NCBI GenBank assembly: GCA_021234155.1
Contig: JAJEKV010000017.1
Coordinates: 489,467-553,466 of the forward strand
Direction of reading: 5' to 3'
Length of the DNA: 64,000 bases
DNA from: Isoetes taiwanensis
Taxonomy: Eukaryota > Streptophyta > Lycopodiopsida > Isoetales > Isoetaceae
This document shows, in pieces, positions 11,656 to 23,299 of the stretch. Under the pieces are notes generated by a model that made no database searches, was not told the DNA's origin, and saw only the letters and a list, made by a program, of their open reading frames with translations. The position numbers and the translations under genes are program-made. The stretch's first letter is position 1. Every line of letters begins with the position of its first letter.

Positions 11656-12472
11656 TTTCCACCATGGATCGATGAGAAGCACATGGCAGACAAAGATTAG
11701 CTGCAATCCCAGACTGGCAGCTCCAAGTGAAAGCAGTAATACCATCACCTTTAAAGAAAGTGGCTATCTGGTAAGTTTGATTTCAATCTATACTAAAATG
11801 GTAGACATTAAAAATTTATGAATGTGAACATTGGGATGGTTACTGAATTCAGATACAGAAGCATCTCTCTCTTGAATATAAGATTTTCCTTTTGTACCTC
11901 AGCTTTTTGAAATCAACAAAAGAGGGCCTTTCCTTTCTCAACAATTGCACTCAAAGTGATATGACCAATAGTTAAAAAGTTGTTTCTGAAACCCACTCAA
12001 AGCAATATGATCGATAGTTAAAAACTTCTTTCTGAAACCAGCCTGATCATTATATCTAAGCGCATGAAATAAGCGCATGAAGGAAACGTGTGTTTGAATG
12101 CCCTATGTTAATTATCTATTTGTCATGTTACTGCAGTAATTCCAGATCCAGGAGCTTTAAAGCTTGGCTTGCAAACAAGAGGTTAATAATTGGCCTGTCC
12201 ATTTCTTGCACCAATAAATTTAACTTCTTCATTTGTTGAAAGAACTGCGGGCAGAGGTTCTTTTTAAGTCTAGGCAGAACTAAAAGGTTAATGTGCCAAT
12301 GTGAACTAAATCAGAGTGCCATCAGAATTTTCCGTGATAGTACTACAACGGACTTTAATCAGCGCACAACATCAAGAAAAAGACTTTAGAGCACCAAATC
12401 TGATCTCCATGCTTTGACTGATCTAAGAACACACGTAAACGTGCTTTTTGGCATGCTTTAGATGCCACCTTC
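11656..12472. other. Intergenic sequence, nothing recognised
   Basis: AT-rich sequence without a long open frame, tandem array or known motif. It is the left flank of the copia insertion, and the target duplication ATATT lies at its right edge. Confidence 0.5.
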
Positions 12473-12477
12473 ATATT

Positions 12478-13319
12478 TGAAGGGTTATCAGCATATAAGT
12501 CTAGTCAACCTATAACTAGTTGAGCAAGTGTGCAAATTATGAAGACCCTGAGTGCACAAGCATTGGAGTTTACAAAGTCTGCCTATGAGAAGCAGTGGCA
12601 GTAGGTCAGACTGACTTGATCATAATAATCTAATTTAAGATAAAGGAGATAGGTTGATTTTGAATTAACTTAAAGTGCAAGAAATGGGCTGAGCATTTGG
12701 TAAGTTTATTCATGGCTAAGATGATTGATGTTGAACCTCAATAGCATTGTTAAGAAGTTAGCATGAAGATTAACAAGGTTCGTGAAGATAATATTAAAGG
12801 AAAAATGGGTCAATGGTTCAAAGGCTTATTTTCATAGCTTAGCATGTGGGATATTGTTGAAGATAGCTTATTATCACAGCTTATTGTAGAAGATCTGACG
12901 AACTCAGATTGGAAACAAAACTTCACGCCTTAACCGCCGGATGGATGATTACAAGGCATGGGGGGACTTGCAAATGTGGTGCGCGGATGTATGATGCCAG
13001 AGAAGTCGAATTCAAGTGAAGATTTTGCTCGATCATTGAAGATATAATATGCCCGATGAATAGGTTCTTATGGGTCACAATAATGTAATGGTGTAATATG
13101 TTATTGACAATAGGTTTATTGTCATTTATATATCTTTGATTGCACTCTAGACCTTGAACAATGATTGCAAAGGAAATTGCAAAGCAAATATGATATGATC
13201 TAGTGGAAATTAGTGACCATATATTGGCTCTCCACTAGATCTTGATTTATGCTCAGTTTATCCATTGAATTTGTAAATCTTACTAGACTTTTGAAGTTAA
13301 TTATTATCAAAAACCATCA
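12478..13319 (+). repeat. Copia 5' LTR
   Basis: Begins with TG and ends with CA. It pairs with 17531-18310. It contains a 75-bp segment (about 13057-13131) absent from the 3' LTR, and lacks a roughly 13-bp segment that the 3' LTR has near 17935. Confidence 0.95.
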
Positions 13320-13320
13320 T

Positions 13321-13332
13321 TGGTATCAGAGC
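13321..13332 (+). other. Copia primer binding site
   Basis: TGGTATCAGAGC, one base after the 5' LTR, is the standard plant copia site complementary to the 3' end of initiator methionine tRNA. Confidence 0.95.
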
Positions 13333-13338
13333 TTGAAG

Positions 13339-15021
13339 ATGTCTAGTAGATTTGCTGCAAGTTTGTTAAACACTATTGATGTGTACAAGGGTGGCTCAGG
13401 GTTCCAGGTTTGGAAGGACGCCATCAAATATGTATTAGAGGTAGAAGACCTCTGGGATCTGGTAGATCCAAATGGTACTGTCAGTGCTGATCTGAATAGA
13501 TCAGATTCTACAGGGTCAGCAGCAGGGACAGTGGCTCAGTCCACAACAGGTAGTGCAGGTGTGATTGGAGGTGGAGTTGGTGGTTCTGGTGGAGGGAAAT
13601 CTCTGCAAGCTAAAGCCAAAGAAGCCCAAGGGATCATTTCTTGCAAGGTAAGTCCCTCAATCCGCCTTAAGCTTAGATCTCTTGGCCCTAGAGAAATGTG
13701 GAAGTATTTATTGAAGCATTATGAGGAAAAAACCTCTTCTCAAATAGACTTGCTTGAAAATGAATTGAGGGGTTTGAAATTAAGAGAGGATGAAGATGTG
13801 GGAGAATTCTTTAGCACATTTGATAACTTAATTGTTGACTTGAATGGGGCTGGAGTTATAATTTCAGAAAGAAGCCAGGTATTGCAAATATCCAGAGCTA
13901 TAGGTGAAAATGAGACCTTAGCCTTGTTTATAAGAAACTCTTGTAGATCCAGGAAGGAAGCTGAAATCACATTAAGAACTGAATGGGAACAAAAGAAAAT
14001 TTTAAGGCAAAGTCAAAATGAGGAAACTCCAGAAGTGTTAGTTGTCAAAAGAAAGGGAAAAGTTATGTGTTATAATTGCCATGAGTTAGGGCATTTTAAG
14101 AATGAATGTCCTAGACTTAAGAAAAAGTTCAATTGTTATACATGTGGAGGGAGGGGGTATGTAGCATCAAAGTGCCCAATTCCTAAGAACTTTGGCAAAT
14201 CAAGGGGAAGAGGAGAATCAAGTAGAGGCAGATTTGGAAGAGGGAGGGGTCGAGAGTATGAAAAGGCTTATGTTACTCAAGAACAAGAAAGCACTTTAAA
14301 AAAGGGTGTTGAGGAGGAAGATGAAGATGAGGTAAATGTTGAATTTGCTGTTATAAATGAAAGTATTTCTACTAATAAATCTGATCACTTGATAGTTGAT
14401 AGTGGAGCTGAAAGATCAGTAGTGCAATCTACTGAATTCTTGAAAAATATATCAACTACAAATTCCAGAAAAATTCAAGTAGGGAATGGAGCTCTTCAAG
14501 AAGTCAAAGGAAGAGGACTTTTACAATTGGAAGATCTCAAAGGGAATGTTGTAAACATTGAAGATGTTTTATGTGTGCCAGCTATAATTAAAAACTTAAT
14601 TTCTATCCGTCAATTATGTGATTTGGGTAATCAAGTAGTCTTTAAAGGAGACACATGTAATGTATATATGAAGAATGAATTAAAGTTTATTGCTAAAAGG
14701 GTTGGAAACTTGTTTGAAATGGATAATGTGATGCATCATAGCATAAATGCAATACAAGAAGGCACTGTGGATCTGTGGCACAGAAGGCTGGCTCATACAA
14801 ATTACAAAAATTTGAAATCTCTATTGAAGCAAGGCCACATAAATTATCATGACAGCAAGACACATAAATACATTTGTGAAGGATGTGCTTTAGGAAAATT
14901 AAATAGGCTGCCATTTCCTAAAAGTAAGTCTAGAGCTCAGCAAGCTCTGGAATTAGTGCACTCTGACCTATGTGGCCCCTTAAATATGCAAAAAGTAGAA
15001 ACAATAAAAGATACTTTATAA
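13339..15021 (+). CDS. Copia Gag, protease and start of integrase (560 aa)
   Basis: The open frame begins upstream, but the ATG at 13339, just after the primer site, is the natural start of the polyprotein. Residues 1-230 are the capsid region typical of plant copia Gag (MSSRFAASLL, then GSGFQVWKDAIKYVLEVEDL). A CCHC zinc knuckle CYNCHELGHFKNEC sits near residue 244. A second knuckle near residue 266 reads CYTCGGRGYVASKC, with the histidine replaced by tyrosine. The protease active site DSGA is near 354. The GAG-pre-integrase motif LWHRRLAHTN is near 479, and the first integrase aspartate is in HSDLCGPL near 540. A frameshift right after that motif ends the frame at 15021. Gag itself is open and might still be translated. 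Confidence 0.9.
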   Translation: MSSRFAASLLNTIDVYKGGSGFQVWKDAIKYVLEVEDLWDLVDPNGTVSADLNRSDSTGSAAGTVAQSTTGSAGVIGGGVGGSGGGKSLQAKAKEAQGIISCKVSPSIRLKLRSLGPREMWKYLLKHYEEKTSSQIDLLENELRGLKLREDEDVGEFFSTFDNLIVDLNGAGVIISERSQVLQISRAIGENETLALFIRNSCRSRKEAEITLRTEWEQKKILRQSQNEETPEVLVVKRKGKVMCYNCHELGHFKNECPRLKKKFNCYTCGGRGYVASKCPIPKNFGKSRGRGESSRGRFGRGRGREYEKAYVTQEQESTLKKGVEEEDEDEVNVEFAVINESISTNKSDHLIVDSGAERSVVQSTEFLKNISTTNSRKIQVGNGALQEVKGRGLLQLEDLKGNVVNIEDVLCVPAIIKNLISIRQLCDLGNQVVFKGDTCNVYMKNELKFIAKRVGNLFEMDNVMHHSINAIQEGTVDLWHRRLAHTNYKNLKSLLKQGHINYHDSKTHKYICEGCALGKLNRLPFPKSKSRAQQALELVHSDLCGPLNMQKVETIKDTL

Positions 15022-17517
15022 CATTTACAGATGACTATTGCAGGAAATGCAAAACATACTGTTTGGCAAAGAAATCTCAAGTATTGAGTGCATTCAAACA
15101 ATATGTGGCAGAGATGGAGAGAGAAACTGGTCTCAAACTAAAATGTATTAGGTCTGACAGAGGAGGTGAATATCTTGCTAAGCAATTCAACAATTTTGTA
15201 TAGCTCGTGGAATTAAAAGGCAGCTAGTCTGCAGATATTCTCCCCAGCAGAATGGTGTATCTGAGAGAAAGAATAGAACCATAATGGATGCAGTTAGAGC
15301 TATGATAAAGGGAAGTGGTTTACCTAACAAACTTTTGGAAGAAGCTTTGCAAACTGCAGTTCTAATACAGAATATGTTGCCTTCAGCTAGCTTAAAGGGT
15401 AATATCCCAGATATTTTGTGGAATCCTAATAAAAGGATAAACTATGAAAGGTTAAAAGCATTTGGCTGCTTGGTATATATTCATGTACCAGTTGAGTTAA
15501 GGAAGAAGCTAGATGACAAGCCTGAGATAGGATTCCTCGTAGAATATGATGAAGAATCTAAAGGATATAGGGTGTGTATATTCCTGAAACTAAGTCTGTT
15601 ATAATCAGCAGAGATATGTGCTATTCAATGAGTTTATTCTATACAAAGACAGGTATAAGAAAGGAATCAAAATTACTGAAACAAACCCAGAAGTGCAAGC
15701 CAAGTTTGAAATAGATGACACAGATGACAATGAAGAAGGAATCTAAACACTAGCTCTCTTGAAACTGAAATTTCAGAGATGGCAAACATACCTGCAGAGG
15801 AACAACAAAGGAAATTAGCTGATGATCATATAGAAAAGAGAATAAGAAAGACACAGGCAGAAAGATTAATAGAGGAAGCAAAACTAGAAGAAGGCAAATT
15901 GTATGGTAGAAATGAGTTAGGGAGAAGCAGAAGAGGTGTCACATTTGAGCATGAACAAATTATGGCCATTTTGGAGGACTAAGTTGTTCCACAAAGCTTT
16001 GAGGAAGTTCAACAAAGTAATGACAAAGAAAAGTGGATAGAGGCTATGAATGATGAACTGAAATCTTTTGCAAAAACCAATACTTATGAGCTGGTCAAAT
16101 CTGATGGTAAGCAGAATATAATTGGAAGTAAATGGTTGTATAAAATTAAATTAAACCCTGATGGAAGCAAGAAATTTAAGGCAAGATTGGTTGTTCAAGG
16201 ATATACACAGAAAAAGGGAAGGGATTATGATGAAACCTACTCACCTATAGTGAAGCTTACAAGTATTAGAATTTTGCTAGCTATGGCAAATGCTATGAAT
16301 TTAGAGTTACATCATATGGATGTGAAAACATCATTTTTAAATGCTACTCTTGAGGAGGAGGCTTATATGAAACAAGCTCCTGGGGACAGGGTCTGGAAGC
16401 TTAACAGGGCTGTATATGGGCTAAAACAGTCACCAAGAGAATGGTATTTATGTATCAATCATTTCTTGCAAGAACAGGGGTTTGAAAAATTATAAAATGA
16501 TGGGAATCTCTATAGATATGAGCAAAATGGTGAATATTGCATCATTGCACTCTATGTAGATGATTGTATAATGGTAGCAAGCTCTTTGAAAATCCTGAAC
16601 ATATGCAAAGGTATAATAAAATCCAGATTTCAAATGTCAGACCTAGGTGAACTCAAAAAGTTTATGGGGATTGAGGTTATCAGAAATAGAGAATTAAAAT
16701 GGATAAAGCTGCATCAAAGTGCACATATAGAAAATATGCTCAAAAGGTTTAAGTTAGCAGAAGCCAAACCATCTAAGATACCTATAGCAGCTGGACATAG
16801 ACTGACAGAAATACGAGATGTTTCTAATATTGAAGTCAATGAAATGCAGAAGGTACTTTATAGGGCCCTGATTGGTTGCCTACTATTTCTGGCAAATAGT
16901 ACTAGGTCTGACATAGCCAATGCAGTCAATATTTTAAGCAGGAGAAATCATGATGCTACCAAAGAACATTGGGAGGCAGCTAAACGAGTTCTCAAATATC
17001 TCAAAGGAACTCAAACTCATGGTATATGTTTTAACTCAGAAAATCTAACCTTGATGTGTTATAGTGATGCAGATTGGGGAGGAGACCTGCATACTAGAAG
17101 ATCAACCTCTGGATATGCAGTATTCTTAGGAGGAGGTGTGATAAATTGGAAATGCAAAAAGCAAGCTGCAGTAGCAATGAGCTCAGCTGAAGCAGAATAT
17201 GTTGCATCCTCTTTAGCTTGGTCTGGTTAAGAAGGTTATTGGATGAATTAGGACGTATCCAACAAAAACCAACAGAAATCTGGACTGACAGCCAAAGTTG
17301 TATAGCAATAGTAGTTTTTCATGATAGGACCAAGCACATTGAGCTTAACATGCATTTCATACGAGATTTAGCTGAGAAAAAAGTTATACAGATGATATAT
17401 GTGGATACTAATGACCAGGTAGCAGATGTATTCACCAAAGCCCTACCAGAGGCAAACTTTACAAAGTTCAGAAAAGGACTGAATGTTACAGATTATTGCC
17501 AAGATACAGACTTATAA
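14970..17517 (+). pseudogene. Copia pol remainder: integrase, RT, RNase H, frameshifted
   Basis: The reading continues in shifted frames. The integrase core has YFITFTDDY, the second aspartate in SDRGGEY and the glutamate in GVSERKNRT (about 14970-15330), then the GKKLDDKPEIGFLVEY-type C-terminal stretch. RT starts near 16046 with SKWLYKIKLN, DETYSPIVKLTSIR and MDVKTSFLN, and its catalytic YVDD is near 16553. RNase H shows YSDADWGGD, SSAEAEYVA, TKHIELNMHFIRD and DQVADVFTKAL. The breaks are a frameshift near 15000, a frameshift at 15200, shifts near 15590 and 15740, a stop at 15979, a stop at 16492 and a frameshift at 17227. All active-site motifs survive, so the damage is recent or partly due to sequence error. 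Confidence 0.95.
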
Positions 17518-17520
17518 GCT

Positions 17521-17530
17521 GAAGGAGGAG
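17521..17530 (+). other. Copia polypurine tract
   Basis: GAAGGAGGAG lies immediately before the 3' LTR, the expected primer for plus-strand synthesis. Confidence 0.9.
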
Positions 17531-18310
17531 TGAAGGGTTATCAGCATATAAGCCTAGTCAACCTATAACTAGTTGAGCAAGTGTGCAAATTATGAAGACC
17601 CTGAGTGCACAAGCATTGGAGTTTACAAAGTCTGCCTATGAGAAGCAGTGGTAGTAGGTCAGACTGACTTGATCATAATAATCTAATTTAAGATAAAGGA
17701 GATAGGTTGATTTTGAATTAACTTAAAGTGCAAGAAATGGGCTGAGCATTTGGTAAGTTTATTCATGGCTAAGATGATTGATGTTGAAACTCAATAGCAT
17801 TGTTAAGAAGTTAGCATAAAGATTAACAAGGTTCGTGAAGATAATATCAAAGGAAAAATGGGTCAATGGTTCAAAGGCTTATTTTCATAGCTTAGCATGT
17901 GGGATATTGTTGAAGACAGCTTATTATCAGAGCTATTCCTGTGGGATATTGTAGAAGATCTGAGGAACTCAGATTGGAAACAAAACTTGACGCTTTAACC
18001 GCCGGATGGATGATTACAAGGCATGGGGGGACTTGCAAATGTGGTGCGCGGATGTATGATGCCAGAGAAGCCGAATTCAAGTGAAGATTTTGCCCGATCA
18101 TTGAAGATATAATATGCCCGATATCTTTGATTGCACTCTAGACCTTGAACAATGATTGCAAAGGAAATTGCAAAGAAAATATGATATGATCTATTGGAAA
18201 TTAGTGACCATATATTGGCTTTCCACTAGATCTTGATTTGTGCTCAGTTTATCCATTGAATTTGTAAATCTTACTAGACTTTTGAAGTTAATTATTATAA
18301 AAAACCATCA
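17531..18310 (+). repeat. Copia 3' LTR
   Basis: Begins TGAAGGGTTATC and ends ACCATCA, like the 5' LTR. It has lost a 75-bp segment present in the 5' LTR, with GAT/AT microhomology at the break. ATATT follows as the target duplication. Confidence 0.95.
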
Positions 18311-18315
18311 ATATT

Positions 18316-20954
18316 TAAGCAAGATTTGACATGCTGGAGGGCTAATTGGACACAAGGTGTGGTGCAAGTGATTCAAAATATAGTTCCCGATTTGTATTCT
18401 GGAATAGCATAAGAGTGCAAGGTCCTATTCTGGAATAGCATAAGAGTGCACGAGCAACCGACAATCCTACACTAGAATACGTAGAAATATTGAAAGCACT
18501 GATTAGGTTCTTCTCTAGACAGATTTAGCATGCCCTGGTGCTTACTTCTTCTTCAAACTAGAATGTTCTATGTTTACTTCTTTTTTCACACCTTGCACTT
18601 ATGTTTAGTGTTCTTAATTTGTTTTGTGATCTGTTACAAAATCACCTTCTTTTGCACTATGTTCACAATTACTCAGTAGTAAAAAAAAAATAAATGCAGT
18701 TGAAATATCGTATTCTAAATTTTTTTCTCATGATGTTTTAAACTTAACCCCTAAAGTTGCCATTTCAAGTGGTTGTTGACCCAGTGTTACTTTTTTTAGG
18801 TGGGCTAAAATAGCACATTTCAATTTGTAATCAGCATGAATATTTGGACTTAACCCCTAAAAGAACTATCTCAAATAGTTAATATGTTTTTTAGAAGGGA
18901 ATCTTCAAACGGGAGTGCTGCAACACTCCCATTTAATATGCAACCTTGTTCATTAACGGAAGCTTGTTTCACATGCATGAAAGCTCACAATATCATCAAA
19001 AGTTTACCTTTGGGTGCATAGGTAGAAGCCATAACCAGGATATTGCTCTGCAGTAACAAAGAATAGGCCGAGCAACAGTATCCGACTGCCATCGGGCATT
19101 TTTAAATGCTTGCAAAATGTGGTAAACTTGACTAAAGTCCCTCAAAATTCATTCATAAGAAACTCTGTAACTGGTTTTATAAGAAACTTTGTAAGAGGTT
19201 TTTGAGGCACAAATGGAACAGGATAAGAAAATATAAAAAATTCACCTCGAGAACTCCAAGGGCCCTTAAACGTATCCCAGGCAGCCAACAACCAATCTAA
19301 GCCTTCAAACACATTCCTATGTGCTGTCCCTTGCATAGAACCCCTACTGAAGCAGTGAAAATACAGGCTTCTCGGACGCTAAAACGTGGGCGCACCTTAT
19401 GTATACGTACTTCGAAAGTTCGGAAAAAACCCTTCTCCGCCCACGCACATATATTATACGGAATACAAATGTGAACCTCCCTTGGATCATCCCTTCTAAT
19501 TGTCCTGTTGACAAGTGTAGTAGGAGGACAATGGCCATTGCTTGACGCCATTGCAAATGAGCAGGTCAACGATGTTACATACAACGAAAATTTTAGTGGC
19601 CCCGGCGGGCCATTTGGCCACAAATTACAGGTTCAGGCAAAATGCAACGGCCGGCTTGAGTAGGATGCCTTACCTACGGATTACCTGCAGATTCGCCATT
19701 TCGTAGCACTTTATTGCCTATTATGACATTAAAATGGCCAATTAGATGTTTGCTAATTGGAGTGGTATCGACTTTGGGGCCAATTTAGTCCCAAGTGAGA
19801 ACTAGATATGCTTATGGAATGGCCATTTAGTCCACTTAGCCAAATCCTGTAATGCCTTAAGTTCGCCAAATCTTAACTCATTAAGAGGCCCCTTCATAAA
19901 TTCGTCACGTATGGGAGGCCAACATTATTAGATTTTTTTTTTCTAAATATATCTACCAACTAAGAATAATCCCGCTCTTTTGGAAAATCAAATATCGAGG
20001 CACTTTTCAATCCTCTTTACGAAGACTCCGGCATCCGATTTTTTATTCTCCCTACCAGCAATCTGTGCATTATTGAAATATATGGGGTATGAATTTAAAT
20101 TCATACAACACGTAACTTAAGCACATTTATACAGGGTAGCAACTTCTTTATGTTTGGGCAACTAGCTCTATATTTAATAAGAATCTAGCTAAAAATCGCC
20201 ATTTGAGCTACACATTATTAGATATTTGGTTCAAAAATCGCCAATTCGGTTGCAGCTACATTAGAAAAAAATAGGAAAAATGGCCAGCTCAGGCTACACT
20301 TTTGGGGGCATATTTTACAAGGAATGGCCAATTCATTATACTTATACAAAATTATAGGCCCCTTATAATTTTTCCTGGTTACATATCTGGAGCAACTGTC
20401 TGCCAAACCTCATGACTAGGTCGTTCCCATCAGCAGACATGTGTGGCTATAAGCCATCTATTCACTGGAGAATTATATGGAGGATTGCTCATGACACAAG
20501 TATGTTAAGCTGCCATTCAGACTCCACATATTGGCTGTGATTGACCATGCCATTGCAGGGGACACAACCAAACTCAAGGTTTGATGAGGGTGCCAAATCA
20601 TAGCAGCAGCCACTCCAAGCGTGTATGACATGTTTCTGGTAAAGATCTACAAGTTTGTGAATGTGAATATCTCAAAAAACTTTGAATGTGAATATTTTCT
20701 TGAATGTGAATATCTGGAACACTTGAATGTAATTCTCTTGAATGTGAATATCTTCATCAAGTCTTCAATGTCAAAACTGGAACAATTGAATGTAATTTTG
20801 TCTTTTGGCAATGGCTCAATGCACCAAAGAATAATGCTTCAAAGCTTCCACCATAGTTTCAATGGTTAATAATACATTCATAATTTCAATGGTTAACATA
20901 TATTAACATGTTAAATATGTTGAATGCTGAATATATATTAACATGTTGAATGCT
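18316..20954. other. Intergenic sequence with a short direct repeat; no gene supported
   Basis: A 23-base string beginning TTCTGGAATAGCATAAG occurs twice, 31 bp apart, near 18400-18455. Two overlapping minus-strand frames at 19142-19623 are open but have no family I recognise. From 20600 to 20820, short phrases like GAATGTGAATATCT and CTTGAATGTAATTCT recur, giving a weak degenerate repeat. Around 19730-20340 the word GGCCA recurs before TTT or ATT, without a stable period. Confidence 0.4.
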
Positions 20955-21316
20955 GTGATCCCGGAGGGCGGGATCAGCAAGCAGCCGGACGGGGGATCCC
21001 GGAGGATGGGATCTATTTTTAAGGGGTGTGTGATCCCGGAGGACGGGATCACTAAGCAGGCGGACGCGGGATCCCGGAGGAGGGGATCACCAAGCAGGCG
21101 GACGCGGGATCCCGGAGGAGGGGATCACCAAGTAGGCGGACGCGGGATCCCGGAGGAGGGGATCCCGTTTTCCTTAGTGTGTGATCCCGTCCTCCGGGAT
21201 CAAAGCACAAGGACGGGATCCCTGAGGAGGAGGGATCCGCTTTTATTAATATGTGATCGGGAGGACGGGATCACCTAGTAGCGGACCAGCGGGATCCCTG
21301 GAGGAGGGATCCCTGC
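20955..21316. repeat. GGATCC hairpin array, left block, 38-bp period
   Basis: Units begin at about 21068, 21106 and 21144, a 38-bp period. Each holds a palindromic core and the spacer AAGCAGGCGGACGC. At 21029-21051 the core is a perfect hairpin: arms GTGATCCCG and CGGGATCAC around the loop GAGGA. In the other units one arm has changed to GGGGATCAC. Flanking units are more diverged. The block is sharply CG- and G-rich inside AT-rich surroundings. Related blocks lie at 22314-22411 and 25832-26812. Confidence 0.9.
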
Positions 21317-21582
21317 ATGTATTTTTATTACTTTTTGGTACTATGGTCCAAGGCTCAATGGTCTTAACTTGGCTAAACTCAAAACCTTTTATCCCTATGG
21401 TCTTACCTTTAGAAATTGAATTCATGGCTTAACCGTTGTACAACGGTTAGTACAACGGTTGGCTCATGAGTCTATATATACTCATGCCTTACTTGATCTT
21501 GGTAGAAAGTTGAGTTCAGTGGCAGTCTCTCAGTTGAGTTCAGTAGCAGTCTCTCAGTTCAATTGCTTACTGTTCAAGCCAA

Positions 21583-22158
21583 ATGGTGAGGACCCGACAA
21601 CAGGTTGCTGAGAGCAGTGCCATCAATGCCCATAGACTTGAGGATATTCTCGTCCACTTGAATGAAATTCAGGAGGATGTGGGCCTAGAGCTTCGCCCAA
21701 CCCGACGCATCAAAACGCTTGAAGTAAGCTTCATATTCATGTTCTACTTTCATATTAATCTTTTCATGATCCCCTCATGCTTCATGCAGAGACCGTGGAG
21801 AATGGGGAATTCAGGGAGACCCCTAGGCCTCTTGACTATGCTCCCGGTAGTAGGCCAACCCATAGGGCATTGCTTTGGGAATTGAAGAAGTGTATTATCC
21901 AGGGCAAGGCTTTGAAGCGTTTGCTAGCTACGGACGTTGTCTGGGAAGGCAACACCCTAAAAGCCTGCTTCGAGGAAATGTATGCTAAGGCTGCGAAAGA
22001 AGGATCTGATCAGGGATGTCCTAGAGGGGTCTGAGCCAACCCTGTGCGATATTTTCGATCACATGATGTGGACACTACCCTGCGGTGTGCCAGATGTAAC
22101 TGAGGAGGACGTCCGGGCAGAAGCCATGGCAAAATTGGAGGAGGTAGATTCAGAGTGA
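21583..22158 (+). pseudogene. Unrecognised two-exon gene with one frameshift
   Basis: Exon 1 (21583-21723, 47 codons) starts MVRTRQQVAESSAINAHR. GTAAGC at 21724 and an AG at 21790-21791 define a 68-bp intron that keeps the frame. Exon 2 continues TVENGEFRETPRPLDYAP and KRLLATDVVWEGNTLKACFEE. Near 22000 the frame must shift by one base to go on as LRKKDLIRDVLEGSEPTL and VTEEDVRAEAMAKLEEVDSE, ending at TGA 22156-22158. The joined product would be about 170 residues, charged, without signal peptide or membrane segment. I do not recognise the family. Upstream, a 30-bp phrase ending GCAGTCTCTCAGTT is duplicated at about 21510-21560, possibly in the leader. Hairpin arrays flank it on both sides, so it may be cargo of a mobile element. 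Confidence 0.5.
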
Positions 22159-22313
22159 TTCCGAATTGGAATGTCAGTTTTAAGCCATTGTATTAAGTTC
22201 AATGTTTCAAAGCTTATTAAAAGTAATGGTTAAGGGATATTTCAATGGTTATTCCAAGACATATGTCAATGGTTAAGGGATATGATAAATAATATATTAA
22301 CATATTCAATCCT

Positions 22314-22411
22314 GTGATCCCGGAGGACGGGATCACCAGCAAAAGGACGCGGGATCGGGAGGAGGGATCACATTACAGTGAGACGCGGGATCCGGAGGAG
22401 GGGATCCCACG
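22314..22411. repeat. GGATCC hairpin array, middle block
   Basis: Opens with a perfect hairpin (TGATCCCG, GAGGA, CGGGATCA), then two degenerate units with GGATCGGGAGGAGGGATCA-like cores. Its left flank repeats the AT-rich phrase AATATATTAACAT found just left of the 20955 block. The right flanks of both share CTATGGTC, so both blocks with their flanks look like direct repeats around the 21583-22158 gene. Confidence 0.85.
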
Positions 22412-23299
22412 TACGCTTTTTTTATTAGTTTTTTATCCTATGGTCTAAACTCTAAACATTAAACATTTAACTCAAGGTTCTAAATTATCCTAACATTTAA
22501 CTCCTAATAATAAACATTGATAACATGACAATATTTATAAGTACATAGGTGAATATTGATTTATTTATACCCTTGTTTACAAAACTCTAAACTTGACTGA
22601 ACAATTAACAAGACAATGAAGCTCATGAGGTGTCAATGAGCATTAAACAACAACAAACTCACAATGCCATTCTCACAACAGGCCCTCCATCTCAACTTGC
22701 TTCCAACTCTTCTTGGTTTCCTTGTCTTTCCTCTTCCCAATTTCTATTAGAGGCTTCAGCCTTACCAAACTATTACCACACTCCTCTTCCCTTTGCATTA
22801 GTGGGGATACATGTTATGGTTTACGTTAGAGCTGTGTGGCCAACATCTTCCATTCTTTCAAGCCGCTGTGTCGAGTTGTCTCATGAGTGAATCGGTTGCA
22901 ATTAGCATGCCCGGATCTTTTTTACGCCCTTGACATCACTCTAGCAATGACTTCTTGTAAAGATCTCCTTGTCTTATCCAGGTTAATCCTTGCCTCCTTT
23001 TGAGAGGGAGACTCGTCCAAGCTTACAATCTCAACCACATCTTCAGTATGTGGTTTCCCCCATGAGGGGCCCATGATCCTCACATGGCCTCAAGTAGTCC
23101 ATGCCCCCACAAATTGACCCATATTGAGATCCAAGCACTGTAAAAGATCTTGATCCCCATGGTAGTTGCCCAACATTTGCATGACCTTAACTTGGTGCTT
23201 ACATAAGTTGCCCTTGGCTCCCCAAGGACGATCCACAAAGATGCCCGGTTCTTGTGTGCCCTGTTCACAAAGTATGGTCCTTGCCCTAGAGTGCGTTCA
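22412..23299. other. AT-rich spacer and probable decayed MULE C-terminal side
   Basis: From 22412 to 22620 the sequence is AT-rich without genes. From 22640 to 23299 the minus strand probably continues the MULE gene, but only short frames remain and no motif can be named. Confidence 0.3.

Larger units (their letters stand above)
12478..18310 (+). mobile_element. Ty1/copia LTR retrotransposon, structurally complete
   Basis: Both ends are clear. The element starts TGAAGGGTTATC and ends AAAACCATCA, flanked by a perfect 5-bp target duplication ATATT at 12473-12477 and 18311-18315. The 5' LTR is 842 bp and the 3' LTR is 780 bp. A primer site for initiator Met-tRNA follows the 5' LTR, and a polypurine tract precedes the 3' LTR. 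Domain order gag, protease, integrase, RT, RNase H identifies copia rather than gypsy. The LTRs differ by roughly 15-20 substitutions by eye plus two sizeable indels, so the insertion is not very recent. Pol carries several frameshifts and a stop, so this copy cannot supply its own proteins. Confidence 0.97.

Noticed and set aside
20955-21316. CRISPR-like array of palindromic repeats
   Set aside because: The spacers are the same sequence in each unit, the period is 38 bp throughout, no cas genes are present and the surroundings are plant DNA.
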